From Micromonospora sp. HK10 (GTDB lineage: Bacteria > Actinomycetota > Actinomycetes > Mycobacteriales > Micromonosporaceae), in assembly GCF_000982955.1 (NCBI RefSeq), contig NZ_KQ058852.1:1-64000 (forward strand): a DNA stretch of 64,000 bases, in the 5' to 3' direction. The notes beneath the pieces are model-generated. The model saw nothing but the letters and a program-made list of their open reading frames with translations. It searched no databases and was not told where the DNA came from. The position numbers were made by a program, and so were the translations under genes. Of this stretch, positions 8,950-16,621 are shown piece after piece (position 1 is the first letter of the stretch; each line of letters opens with the position of its first letter).

Positions 8950-9813
8950 GTGACGGCGACCATCCTCGACGGCAAGGCGACCGCGGCGGAGATCAAGGAC
9001 GAGCTGCGGACGCGGGTCAAGGCGCTGGCGGAGCGGGGCATCACGCCCGGGCTGGGCACGGTCCTGGTCGGCGCGGATCCCGGCTCCCAGGCGTACGTCA
9101 ACGGCAAGCACCGGGACTGCGCCGAGGTGGGCATCGCCTCGATCCGGCGCGAGCTGCCCGCCGACGCCACCCAGGAGCAGCTCGACGCGGTGCTGGCCGA
9201 GCTGAACGCCGACCCGGCCTGCCACGGCTACATCGTCCAGCTGCCGCTGCCGGCCCACCTGGACACCCAGCGGGCGCTTGAGCTGATCGACCCGGCCAAG
9301 GACGCCGACGGGCTGCACCCGGTCAACCTGGGCCGCCTGGTCCTCGGCTACGACGCACCGCTGCCCTGCACCCCGCGCGGCATCATCGAGCTGCTGCGCC
9401 GGCACGACGTGCCGCTGCGCGGCGCCCGGGTGGCCCTGGTCGGGCGGGGCAACACGGTCGGCCGGCCGCTGGGCCTGCTGCTGACCCGGCGCAGCGAGAA
9501 CGCGACGGTGACCCTCTGCCACACCGGCACGCTGGACCTGGCCGCGCGTACCCGCGAGGCGGAGATCGTGATCGTGGCGGCCGGGGTGCCGGGCCTGCTC
9601 ACCGCCGACATGGTCAGCCCCGGCGCGACCGTGGTGGACGTGGGCATCACCCGGGTGGTCGGCGCGGACGGCAAGGGCCGCTACACCGGAGACGTCGACC
9701 CGGAGGTGGCCGAGGTGGCGGGCAGGCTGGTGCCGATGCCGGGCGGGGTCGGTCCGATGACCCGCGCCATGCTGCTGACCAACGTGGTCGAGCGGGCCGA
9801 GCGGCAGGAGTGA
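8950..9813 (+). CDS. folD: Methylenetetrahydrofolate dehydrogenase/cyclohydrolase
   Basis: Bifunctional enzyme interconverting 5,10-methylene-, methenyl- and 10-formyl-THF, the C1 donor used by PurN and PurH. The 287-residue length is normal. Motifs: YVNGKHRDCAEVGI with the catalytic Lys at about 56, QLPLPAHLD, DADGLHPVN, PCTPRGIIELL, the NADP-binding GRGNTVGRPLGLLL and PGGVGPMTRAMLL. The start GTG at 8950 gives the family N-terminus TATILDGKATA. There is no good Shine-Dalgarno, but a weak -10-like GACGAT lies six bases upstream, so it may be leaderless. Confidence 0.96.
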   Translation: MTATILDGKATAAEIKDELRTRVKALAERGITPGLGTVLVGADPGSQAYVNGKHRDCAEVGIASIRRELPADATQEQLDAVLAELNADPACHGYIVQLPLPAHLDTQRALELIDPAKDADGLHPVNLGRLVLGYDAPLPCTPRGIIELLRRHDVPLRGARVALVGRGNTVGRPLGLLLTRRSENATVTLCHTGTLDLAARTREAEIVIVAAGVPGLLTADMVSPGATVVDVGITRVVGADGKGRYTGDVDPEVAEVAGRLVPMPGGVGPMTRAMLLTNVVERAERQE

Positions 9814-9867
9814 GCCGCCCAGGCAGGTCATAACTGTCCGCCCCTGGCCCGATCAGTGCCAGGATGG

Positions 9868-9899
9868 CTGATACGGTCCGGAAAACCGACTGGTATCAG
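9868..9899. promoter_or_regulatory. Inverted repeat upstream of mdh
   Basis: CTGATAC and GTATCAG are separated by 18 bases, just before the ribosome-binding region of mdh. A -10-like TACGGT (9872-9877) overlaps the left arm, so a bound regulator or 5' hairpin could affect mdh expression. This is seen in sequence; the function is inferred. Confidence 0.4.
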
Positions 9900-9913
9900 G
9901 GAGTGGGACGACC

Positions 9914-10864
9914 ATGGGTAAGAAGGTCACTGTCGTCGGGGCCGGCTTCTACGGCTCCACCACCGCACAGCGCCTGGCCGAGTACGACGTCTTCGACACC
10001 GTCGTGATCACCGACATCGTGGAGGGCAAGCCGGCGGGCCTCGCGCTGGACCTCAACCAGTCGCGGGCCGTCGAGGGCTTCGAGACCAAGGTCGTAGGCG
10101 TCACCACCGGCCCGAACGGCGAGGGTTACGAGGCCATCGAGGGCTCGGACGTCGTGGTCATCACCGCGGGCCTGCCGCGCAAGCCGGGCATGAGCCGGAT
10201 GGACCTGCTGGAGACCAACGCCAAGATCGTCCGCCAGGTCGCCGAGAACGTCGCCAAGTACGCCCCGAACGCCGTCGTCATCGTCGTCTCCAACCCGCTC
10301 GACGAGATGACCGCGCTGGCCCAGCTCGCCACCCAGTTCCCCAAGAACCGGGTGCTCGGCCAGGCCGGCATGCTGGACACCGCCCGCTTCACCAACTTCG
10401 TCGCCGAGGCGCTGAACGTACCGGTTAGGTCGGTGAAGACGCTGACCCTCGGCTCGCACGGCGACACCATGGTCCCGGTCCCGTCCAAGAGCACCGTGAA
10501 CGGCAAGCCGCTGCGCGACGCGATGCCGGCCGAGCAGATCGAGGAGCTGGTCGTCAAGACCCGCAACGGTGGCGCCGAGGTGGTCGCGCTGCTCAAGACC
10601 GGTTCGGCGTACTACGCCCCGTCTGCCGCGGCGGCCCGGATGGCGAAGGCCGTGGCCGAGGACTCCGGCGACGTCATGCCGGTCTGCGCCTGGGTTGACG
10701 GGCAGTACGGCATCTCCGGCGTCTACCTGGGCGTCGAGGCCGAGATCGGCGCCGAGGGCGTCAAGCGGGTCGTCGAGACCGACCTGGACGCCGACGAGCT
10801 GGCCGCCCTCAAGGAGGCCGCCGAGGCCGTCCGCGCCAAGCAGGCCGACGTAGCCAGCATGTGA
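9914..10864 (+). CDS. mdh: Malate dehydrogenase, LDH-like type
   Basis: NAD-dependent malate/oxaloacetate interconversion in the TCA cycle. The 316 residues have a Rossmann GAGFYGSTTA at 9-18, the substrate-binding Arg loop PRKPGMSRMDLLETN (two Arg), the SNPLD segment with catalytic-site Asn, and the catalytic SHGDTMVP His. Arg at the loop position rather than Gln indicates malate over lactate. It belongs to the lactate-dehydrogenase-like (type 3) MDH group. ATG 9914 has GGGAG upstream. A repeat-rich gap separates it from icd, another TCA enzyme on the same strand. Confidence 0.95.
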   Translation: MGKKVTVVGAGFYGSTTAQRLAEYDVFDTVVITDIVEGKPAGLALDLNQSRAVEGFETKVVGVTTGPNGEGYEAIEGSDVVVITAGLPRKPGMSRMDLLETNAKIVRQVAENVAKYAPNAVVIVVSNPLDEMTALAQLATQFPKNRVLGQAGMLDTARFTNFVAEALNVPVRSVKTLTLGSHGDTMVPVPSKSTVNGKPLRDAMPAEQIEELVVKTRNGGAEVVALLKTGSAYYAPSAAAARMAKAVAEDSGDVMPVCAWVDGQYGISGVYLGVEAEIGAEGVKRVVETDLDADELAALKEAAEAVRAKQADVASM

Positions 10865-10895
10865 TCCCCGCACCACCCCGCAGGGCCACCCCGGC

Positions 10896-10957
10896 CCCCA
10901 CCGCCCCACCCCCCCCACCCCCCACCCCCACCCCCCACCCCCACCCCCACCCCCTAC
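10896..10957 (+). repeat. C-rich homopyrimidine-like tract
   Basis: About 60 bases composed almost only of C with single A interruptions (CCCCCA-type repeats), directly after mdh. A G-rich tract (11050-11092) that could pair with it lies on the other side of a palindrome. Confidence 0.85.
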
Positions 10958-10987
10958 CACCGCCCCGGCCCCGGGACCCGCTCGGAC

Positions 10988-11041
10988 GATCAAGGAGTTT
11001 TCGTCAGGACGGGCCGGATCCTGGACGAAAACTCCTTGATC
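10988..11041. repeat. Large palindrome between mdh and icd
   Basis: Perfect 18-bp arms (GATCAAGGAGTTTTCGTC and its complement) flank 18 bases that can add four more pairs past a one-base bulge. It may terminate mdh transcription, but its AT-rich arms differ from the other terminators of the window, which suggests a dispersed palindromic element. Confidence 0.85.
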
Positions 11042-11049
11042 AACCCGGT

Positions 11050-11092
11050 GAGGGGGTGGGGTGGGAGGGAGGTGGGAGGGTGCGGTGGGGGG
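11050..11092 (+). repeat. G-rich purine tract with G-quadruplex potential
   Basis: Runs GGGGG, GGGG, GGG, GGG, GGG, GGG and GGGGGG with short loops lie about 65 bases before the icd start. They are complementary in composition to the C-rich tract at 10896-10957. Confidence 0.7.
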
Positions 11093-11106
11093 TCGTCGGC
11101 GGTTTC

Positions 11107-11122
11107 CAGTACGCTCGTACTG
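11107..11122. promoter_or_regulatory. 16-bp palindrome upstream of icd
   Basis: CAGTACGCTCGTACTG is a perfect 7+2+7 inverted repeat ending 35 bases before the icd ATG. Its placement suits an operator; the binding protein is unknown. Confidence 0.45.
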
Positions 11123-11157
11123 CTTGAGCACGTGTCCCCCGAGAGGAGCGCCGGCCG

Positions 11158-12375
11158 ATGGCGAAGATCAAGGTAAACAACCCGGTCGTGGAAATCGACG
11201 GCGACGAGATGACCCGGATCATCTGGAAGCAGATCCGGGAGCAGCTGATCCTGCCCTACCTCGACGTCGACCTGCACTACTACGACCTGTCGATCCAGCA
11301 CCGCGACGAGACGGACGACCAGGTCACCGTCGACGCCGCCAACGCCATCAAGGAGCACGGCGTCGGCGTCAAGTGCGCCACCATCACCCCGGACGAGGCC
11401 CGGGTGGAGGAGTTCGGCCTGAAGAAGATGTGGCGGTCGCCGAACGGCACCATCCGCAACATCCTCGGCGGCGTGGTCTTCCGCGAGCCGATCATCATGT
11501 CGAACGTGCCGCGGCTCGTCCCGGGCTGGACCAAGCCGATCATCATCGGCCGGCACGCGCACGGCGACCAGTACAAGGCCACCGACTTCGTCGTCCCCGG
11601 CCCGGGCACGGTGACCATCACCTACACCCCGGCCGACGGCGGCGCGCCCATGGAGATGGAGGTCGCCAACTTCCCCGGCGGCGGCGTCGCCATGGGCATG
11701 TACAACTTCGACGAGTCGATCCGGGACTTCGCCCGCGCCTCGATGCGCTACGGCCTGGACCGCGGCTACCCGGTCTACCTGTCCACCAAGAACACCATCC
11801 TCAAGGCGTACGACGGCCGGTTCAAGGACATCTTCGCCGAGGTGTTCGAGAACGAGTTCCGGTCGGAGTTCGAGGCCGCCGGCATCACCTACGAGCACCG
11901 GCTGATCGACGACATGGTCGCCGCCGCGCTCAAGTGGGAGGGCGGGTTCGTCTGGGCCTGCAAGAACTACGACGGTGACGTGCAGTCCGACACCGTCGCG
12001 CAGGGCTTCGGCTCGCTGGGCCTGATGACGTCGGTGCTGATGACCCCGGACGGCCGTACGGTCGAGGCCGAGGCCGCGCACGGCACCGTCACCCGGCACT
12101 ACCGGCAGTACCAGAAGGGCGAGAAGACCTCGACCAACCCGATCGCCTCGATCTACGCCTGGACCCGGGGCCTGTCCCACCGGGGCAAGCTGGACGGCAC
12201 CCCGGCGGTCACCGAGTTCGCCAACACCCTGGAGCAGGTCATCGTCGACACCGTCGAGGGCGGCCAGATGACCAAGGACCTGGCGCTGCTCATCTCGCGG
12301 GACGCCCCGTGGCTGACCACCGACGAGTTCATGAACGCGCTGGACGAGAACCTGGCCCGCCGGCTCGCCGCCTGA
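11158..12375 (+). CDS. icd: NADP-dependent isocitrate dehydrogenase, eukaryote-like dimeric type
   Basis: Oxidative decarboxylation of isocitrate in the TCA cycle. The 405 residues have the type II signature sequence seen in mitochondrial and some bacterial enzymes: VEIDGDEMTRIIW near the start, SPNGTIRNILGG around residue 95, IIIGRHAHGDQYKATDF around 130, LIDDMVAAALKW and DGDVQSDTVAQGFGSLG, and EAAHGTVTRHYR near 305. The ATG at 11158 is preceded by GAGGAG nine bases upstream. Two hairpin terminators follow. A 16-bp palindrome and a G-rich tract lie upstream. Confidence 0.96.
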   Translation: MAKIKVNNPVVEIDGDEMTRIIWKQIREQLILPYLDVDLHYYDLSIQHRDETDDQVTVDAANAIKEHGVGVKCATITPDEARVEEFGLKKMWRSPNGTIRNILGGVVFREPIIMSNVPRLVPGWTKPIIIGRHAHGDQYKATDFVVPGPGTVTITYTPADGGAPMEMEVANFPGGGVAMGMYNFDESIRDFARASMRYGLDRGYPVYLSTKNTILKAYDGRFKDIFAEVFENEFRSEFEAAGITYEHRLIDDMVAAALKWEGGFVWACKNYDGDVQSDTVAQGFGSLGLMTSVLMTPDGRTVEAEAAHGTVTRHYRQYQKGEKTSTNPIASIYAWTRGLSHRGKLDGTPAVTEFANTLEQVIVDTVEGGQMTKDLALLISRDAPWLTTDEFMNALDENLARRLAA

Positions 12376-12390
12376 CCGTTCCGTTCACCC

Positions 12391-12424
12391 GGAAGCCCGT
12401 CGACCGCCCGGTCGGCGGGCTTCC
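12391..12424 (+). terminator. icd terminator hairpin 1
   Basis: A 15-bp stem (GGAAGCCCGTCGACC, one G-T wobble) with a GCCC loop, 16 bases after the icd stop. Confidence 0.85.
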
Positions 12425-12577
12425 GCGTACCCGAAGTCGCGTCACCTCGCCCCGGCGCGCCTCGTTGAACAGGCTGGACGCGATGCCAGTCCCGTCCAGG
12501 AGGGCTGACGCGGTCGTCTCGCGGCGATCAGCCAGCCGTTCCCCGGCTGTCACGCACAGCCAGCCGTCCCTTCCCTT

Positions 12578-12605
12578 GCGGGGGGCCCTGTCCCGGGCCC
12601 CCCGC
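12578..12605 (+). terminator. icd terminator hairpin 2 with T-run
   Basis: A perfect 11-bp stem (GCGGGGGGCCC) with a six-base loop, followed by CCCTGTTTTC, one of the few canonical T-rich terminators in this window. It is oriented to stop rightward transcription. Confidence 0.75.
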
Positions 12606-12637
12606 GCCCTGTTTTCTCCCGGGCGAGCCGGCCCGCC

Positions 12638-12718
12638 GGTCCGGTCGGTCCGGTCGGTCGGGTCGGTCGGGTCGGTCGGGTCGGTCGGGTCGGTCGGGTC
12701 GGTCGGGTCGGTCGGGTC
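12638..12718 (+). repeat. 9-bp minisatellite GGTCGGTCG
   Basis: Seven perfect consecutive copies of GGTCGGTCG span 12652-12714, with two to three degenerate copies (GGTCCGGTC) before them. It sits just downstream of galT, and copy number is likely variable between strains. Confidence 0.9.
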
Positions 12719-12773
12719 CGGGTGTTGAGCGGCGGACCTCCGCGCTACCGCAGGCGTTGAGCAGGCCCTTTTC

Positions 12774-13850
12774 TCAGGCGGCGCGGAGCAGTTCCGCGGC
12801 CCGCTCGGGCGCGATGTCGTTGATGAACACGCCCATCGCCGACTCCGTGCCGGCCAGGTACTTCAGCTTGTCCCTGGCCCGCCGGATGCTGAACAGCTGC
12901 AGGTGCAGGTGGCCCAGCTCGCGGTCGATCCGCACCGGCGCCTGGTGCCAGGCCGCGATGTACGGCATCGGCAGGTCGAACAGCCCGTCGAAGCGGCGCA
13001 GCACGTCCAGGTAGAGCGGGCCGAAGGCGTCCCGCTCGGCGTCGTCCAGCGCCGGGATGTCCGGCACCGGCCGGTGCGGGGCCAGATGCACCTCGAACGG
13101 CCAGCGGGCGGCCGCCGGCACGTACGCGGTCCAGTGGTCGTTGGCCGCCACCACCCGGTCCCCGGCGGCGCGCTCGGCGGCGAGCACGTCGGCGTAGAGG
13201 TTGCCGCCGGTGCGCTCGGCGTGCCGGCGGGCGGCGGCGAGCATGGTGCGGGTCCGCGGCGTCACGAACGGAAACGCGTAGATCTGCCCGTGCGGATGGT
13301 GCAGGGTCACGCCGATCTCCACCCCACGGTTCTCGAACGGGAAGATCTGCTCGACGCCGGGCAGGGCGCCCAGCGCGGTGGTCCGGTCGGCGAGCGCGTC
13401 CAGCACGGTGCGCACCCGGCGGGGGGAGAGGCTGGCGAACGAGGCGTTGTGGTCGTCGGTGAAGCAGACCACCTCGCACCGGCCGCGCCCGGGGCGGACC
13501 GGGGTGAACGGGGTGATCTCGGCGGCCGGCTCCTCGGCGATCCGCTGGCTCAGCGACGGGAAGCGGTTCTCGAAGACGACCACGTCGTAGTCCGGGGCCG
13601 GGATCTCGCTGAGCCGGTCGCCCCGGGACGGGCAGAGCGGGCACTCGTCGGCCGGGGGCAGAAAGGTGCGGGTCTGCCGGTGCACCGCCACCGCCACCCA
13701 CTCGTCGGTGAGCGGGTCGTACCGGAGTTGGGAGGCGGGCGGCGGCGGGGGCAGGTCGCGCCGGTCCGGCTGGTCGCGGACCGCGTCGTCCCGCTCGTCG
13801 AAGTAGATCAACTCGCGGCCGTCGGCCAGCTCGATCTGCGTACGCTTCAC
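12774..13850 (-). CDS. galT: Galactose-1-phosphate uridylyltransferase
   Basis: Leloir-pathway enzyme exchanging UDP between glucose-1-P and galactose-1-P. The 358 residues include a CPLCPS Zn-type Cys pair at about 70-75, VVFENRFPSL, and the catalytic HPHGQIYAFP motif (His-Pro-His-Gly-Gln) near 190. The start GTG at 13850 overlaps the stop of the DeoR-type regulator (GTGA), so the two are translated together. No galK or galE follows; the next gene is convergent icd. Confidence 0.95.
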   Translation of the reverse strand: MKRTQIELADGRELIYFDERDDAVRDQPDRRDLPPPPPASQLRYDPLTDEWVAVAVHRQTRTFLPPADECPLCPSRGDRLSEIPAPDYDVVVFENRFPSLSQRIAEEPAAEITPFTPVRPGRGRCEVVCFTDDHNASFASLSPRRVRTVLDALADRTTALGALPGVEQIFPFENRGVEIGVTLHHPHGQIYAFPFVTPRTRTMLAAARRHAERTGGNLYADVLAAERAAGDRVVAANDHWTAYVPAAARWPFEVHLAPHRPVPDIPALDDAERDAFGPLYLDVLRRFDGLFDLPMPYIAAWHQAPVRIDRELGHLHLQLFSIRRARDKLKYLAGTESAMGVFINDIAPERAAELLRAA

Positions 13851-14692
13851 TGCGCCCCCTCCGTGGCCGGCACGATGACCAGCTCACCCACCCTGTCCCC
13901 GAGTACCCGCCGCGCCTCGGGTGCCAACCGGTCGTCGCTGACCAGCACGTCCGCCGCGTCGAGGCCGACGATCGAGGAGATGCCGACCGTCCCCCACTTG
14001 GTGTGGTCGGCGAGCACCACCAGCCGGTCCGCGGCCGCCACGAGCGCCCGGTCGGTGTCCGCCTCCATCAGGTTCGGGGTGGTGAACCCGGCCCGTTCGC
14101 TGATCCCGTGCACGCCGAGGAAGAGCAGGTCCAGGTGGAGCGCCCCGAGCGCCGCCACGGCCAGCGGGCCGACCAGCGCGTCCGAGGGCGTGCGTACGCC
14201 GCCGGTGAGCACCACGGTCTGGTCGGGCCGGCCGCCGACGTGCAGGATCTCGGCCACCGGCAGCGAGTTCGTCACCACCGTGAGGTCGGGCACGTCGACC
14301 AGGCGGCGGGCCAGCTCGGCCGTGGTGGTGCCGGCGGAGAGCGCGACCGCCGCGCCGGGCGGGACGAGCTGCGCGGCCCGGGCCGCGATGGCCGCCTTCT
14401 CGCCGGCCTGGCGGACCGACTTGGCGTGGAAGCCGGGCTCGTCGGTGGAGCCGGGACCGGCGAGCGTGGCGCCACCGTGCACCTTGGCCAGCAGGCCCTG
14501 CTCGTGCAGCGTCTCCAGGTCGCGCCGGATGGTCATGTCGGAGACGCCGAACTCGCCGGCCAGGTCGGTGACCCGTACCCCGCCGGCGGCGCGGACCCGT
14601 TCCAGGATGGCCGCCTGCCGTTGTCGCGCCAGCACCCGCCCCACCTTCGGCTCCGCGACCACGTCTCCACGGGGTCGAACGCATTCCAACAA
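13847..14692 (-). CDS. DeoR/GlpR-family transcriptional regulator
   Basis: Sugar-metabolism repressor of 281 residues coupled to galT. The N-terminal DeoR helix-turn-helix reads AILERVRAAGGVRVTDLAGEF followed by VSDMTIRRDLETLHEQGLL. The C-terminal sugar-phosphate sensor domain has HGGAT, SAGTTTAELAR, VVTNSLPVA, LTGGV and VVLADHTKWG. The start is uncertain. TTG at 14692 is taken because a TAGTGT -10 box ends six bases upstream; in-frame GTG codons at 14662 and 14644 are alternatives, the latter with GGAG six bases upstream. It likely regulates itself and galT. Confidence 0.9.
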   Translation of the reverse strand: MLECVRPRGDVVAEPKVGRVLARQRQAAILERVRAAGGVRVTDLAGEFGVSDMTIRRDLETLHEQGLLAKVHGGATLAGPGSTDEPGFHAKSVRQAGEKAAIAARAAQLVPPGAAVALSAGTTTAELARRLVDVPDLTVVTNSLPVAEILHVGGRPDQTVVLTGGVRTPSDALVGPLAVAALGALHLDLLFLGVHGISERAGFTTPNLMEADTDRALVAAADRLVVLADHTKWGTVGISSIVGLDAADVLVSDDRLAPEARRVLGDRVGELVIVPATEGAQ

Positions 14693-14698
14693 AGACGA

Positions 14699-14704
14699 AC
14701 ACTA
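14699..14704 (-). promoter_or_regulatory. -10 box of the DeoR-galT operon
   Basis: TAGTGT on the minus strand, ending six bases before the TTG codon at 14692. The spacing matches the leaderless promoters elsewhere in the window. Confidence 0.4.
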
Positions 14705-14758
14705 GCGCGCACCAGCGCACAAAGGAAGGAAGCGGTGCGGACCGGCGGCGGCCGGCCC

Positions 14759-14920
14759 GCTGGCAGGCCCGTCGGGTGGGCGGCCCGGCCGGGTGGCAGG
14801 CCGGCCCGGGTGGCGCGGGCCGGTCGGGTGGGCGGCCCGGCCGGGTGGCAGGCCGGTCCGGGTGGCAGGCCGGTCCGGGTGGCGCGCGCCGGTCGGGTGG
14901 CGCGGGCCGGTCGGGTGGCG
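14759..14920. repeat. 17-18-bp degenerate minisatellite
   Basis: About nine units of a GCAGGCCGGTCCGGGTG-like sequence, with alternating variants (GGCGGCCCGGCCGGGTG, GCGCGGGCCGGTCGGGTG), lie between the deoR promoter and the stop of the APS kinase gene at 14927. Confidence 0.85.
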
Positions 14921-14926
14921 GGGTGG

Positions 14927-16456
14927 TCAGGCCGAGCGGAGGCGGGGCTCCACCCAGCCCGCCTCGACCAGGTGGTCCATCACCTGCTGCACCGCCTCGT
15001 CGACGGCCAGGTCGGAGGTGTCCACCATCAGGTCCGCGTCGGTCGGCTCCTCGTAGGGGTCGTCGATGCCGGTCATCCCGGTGAGCAGGCCGGCGCGGGC
15101 CCGGGCGTACAAGCCCTTGCGGTCCCGCTGCTCGCACACCTCGAGCGGGGTGGCCACGTGGACCAGCAGGAAACCCGCCCCGGCCGCGTGCGCCATCTCC
15201 CGGGCGGTGGCCCGGGCGGCCGCGTACGGGGCGATCGGGCAGCAGATGCCGACGCCCCGGTGCCGGGCGATCTCGGCGGCCACCCAGCCGATCCGGCGCA
15301 CGTTGGCGTCCCGGTCGGCCTTGCTGAAGCCCAGGCCGGCGGAGAGCTCCCGGCGCACCACGTCCCCGTCCAGCAGGGTGACGGTCCGGTCGCCGTTCTC
15401 CCGGAGCAGGTCGGCCAGCCCGCGGGCGATGGTCGACTTGCCCGACCCGGAGAGGCCGGTCAGGAAGATCACCAGGCCCCGGTGCCGGCGGGGCGGGCGG
15501 GCCCGGGCCAGCTCCTTGGCCACCGCCGGCGGGGTGTGCCATTCCGGCAGCGGGAAGCCCCGGTCCAGCAGGTCGTCGATCTCCTCCTGGCTCAGCGCCA
15601 GCCGCCGGTTGCGCGGCGGGATGTCCTCCCGCCAGCGCCACTGCCCGTCCCGGTTGTCGTAGGCCAACTCCCGGGGCACCAGCACCCGCAGGCCGGCGCC
15701 GGAGAGCATGCCCTCGGTGGAGAGCAGGTGGGTCACCCCGTACGCGGCGGCGACCCGGGCCCGCAGCAGGGCGTCGCTGATCTCGTCGCGCCGCCGGGCC
15801 AGCGGCACCGCCACCAGGGTGGCCGGGGGCATCCGGTCCCGGGCCGCGAAGACGCTGCGGACCAGCGCCTCGGCCGGCAGCCCGCCGGTCGCCTCCTCAC
15901 CCACCGGGATCAGCACCAGCAGGTGTGCGCCGAGGGTACGGGCGGCGTGGGCGATCTGGGCGAGCTGCGGGCGGTGCAGCGGACGGTCGGCGAAGACACC
16001 GAGCACCCGCCCCGGGGGCAGCAGCGCGCGGATCTCCTCCGGGCTGCGCCGCAGCCGCTGGAACGGCCCGTGCCCGCCGTCGCCCAGCCGGCGGACCGTG
16101 CCGCCCACGCCCACCACGCCCTCGCGGGTCGGCCAGACGTCGGTCACGTCCATGGCGGCGACCGGCGCGCCCTCGCCGTCGGTCAGCACCAGCGCCCGGC
16201 GCTGCGGGTCGTCGAGCGCGAGCCCCTCGGTCAGCCCGGCCGGTGCCTGCAGGGTCACCGGCACCGACCACGGGGTGCCGTCGGCCAGCCGGCCGCGCCG
16301 GCCCACCGCGACCAGGTCGGCGCGGGTCATGAAACCGGTCAGCGGGGCGTACGCCCCGGTCAGCAGCAACTCCAGATCGGCCAGCTCGGCGTTGCGGAGC
16401 GCGTACGTCGGCGCATCCCGCAACACGTCCTCGGGCAGCACCCACCCGTTGTTCAT
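14927..16456 (-). CDS. cysC: ATP-sulfurylase-like domain fused to APS kinase
   Basis: 509 residues. Residues 1 to about 310 resemble ATP sulfurylase, with a PUA-like start (LTGAYAPLTGFMTRADL), but the catalytic QxRNPxHxxH stretch is replaced by FADRPLHRPQLA and the GRDHAG motif by STEGMLSGAG, so this half is probably not an active sulfurylase. From about 325 a complete APS kinase domain follows: P-loop GLSGSGKST, LLDGDVVRRELSAGLGFSKADR, and CPIAPYAAAR. The predicted activity is APS to PAPS, the sulfate donor for sulfotransferases. ATG 16456 has GGGGG upstream. It stands alone rather than in a sulfate-assimilation cluster. Confidence 0.88.
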   Translation of the reverse strand: MNNGWVLPEDVLRDAPTYALRNAELADLELLLTGAYAPLTGFMTRADLVAVGRRGRLADGTPWSVPVTLQAPAGLTEGLALDDPQRRALVLTDGEGAPVAAMDVTDVWPTREGVVGVGGTVRRLGDGGHGPFQRLRRSPEEIRALLPPGRVLGVFADRPLHRPQLAQIAHAARTLGAHLLVLIPVGEEATGGLPAEALVRSVFAARDRMPPATLVAVPLARRRDEISDALLRARVAAAYGVTHLLSTEGMLSGAGLRVLVPRELAYDNRDGQWRWREDIPPRNRRLALSQEEIDDLLDRGFPLPEWHTPPAVAKELARARPPRRHRGLVIFLTGLSGSGKSTIARGLADLLRENGDRTVTLLDGDVVRRELSAGLGFSKADRDANVRRIGWVAAEIARHRGVGICCPIAPYAAARATAREMAHAAGAGFLLVHVATPLEVCEQRDRKGLYARARAGLLTGMTGIDDPYEEPTDADLMVDTSDLAVDEAVQQVMDHLVEAGWVEPRLRSA

Positions 16457-16609
16457 CGAACCCCCAAGTCACCGGCCGGCCCACAGTTTCTCAGCCCACC
16501 GGCGATCGGTCGAGAGCGCCACTCCCGGCCCTGGCCCGCCGCGTGGCGTCCGGGCGGAATCAGGGGCAACCCCGAGCGTTTCCCGATACCCGGGACCGCC
16601 CCGACTTCC

Positions 16610-16615
16610 TAGGCT
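16610..16615 (+). promoter_or_regulatory. -10 box of the ABC-2 operon, leaderless type
   Basis: TAGGCT ends six bases before the GTG at 16622, with no Shine-Dalgarno in between. Confidence 0.5.
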
Positions 16616-16621
16616 GTCGGC

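Larger units (their letters stand above)
12376..12773. other. Convergent intergenic region icd/galT
   Basis: These 398 bases hold two hairpin terminators (12391-12424, 12578-12605) and a 9-bp tandem repeat (12638-12718). I see no gene; an open frame through the repeat only reads Gly-Ser-Val. Confidence 0.7.

Noticed and set aside
12309..12728. Gene reading through the 9-bp repeat (Gly-Ser-Val repeats)
   Set aside because: The first part overlaps icd, and the rest crosses two terminators; no domain or start signal.
14759..14920. Possible CRISPR array
   Set aside because: Units are contiguous 17-18-bp repeats without unique spacers, and there are no cas genes in the window.
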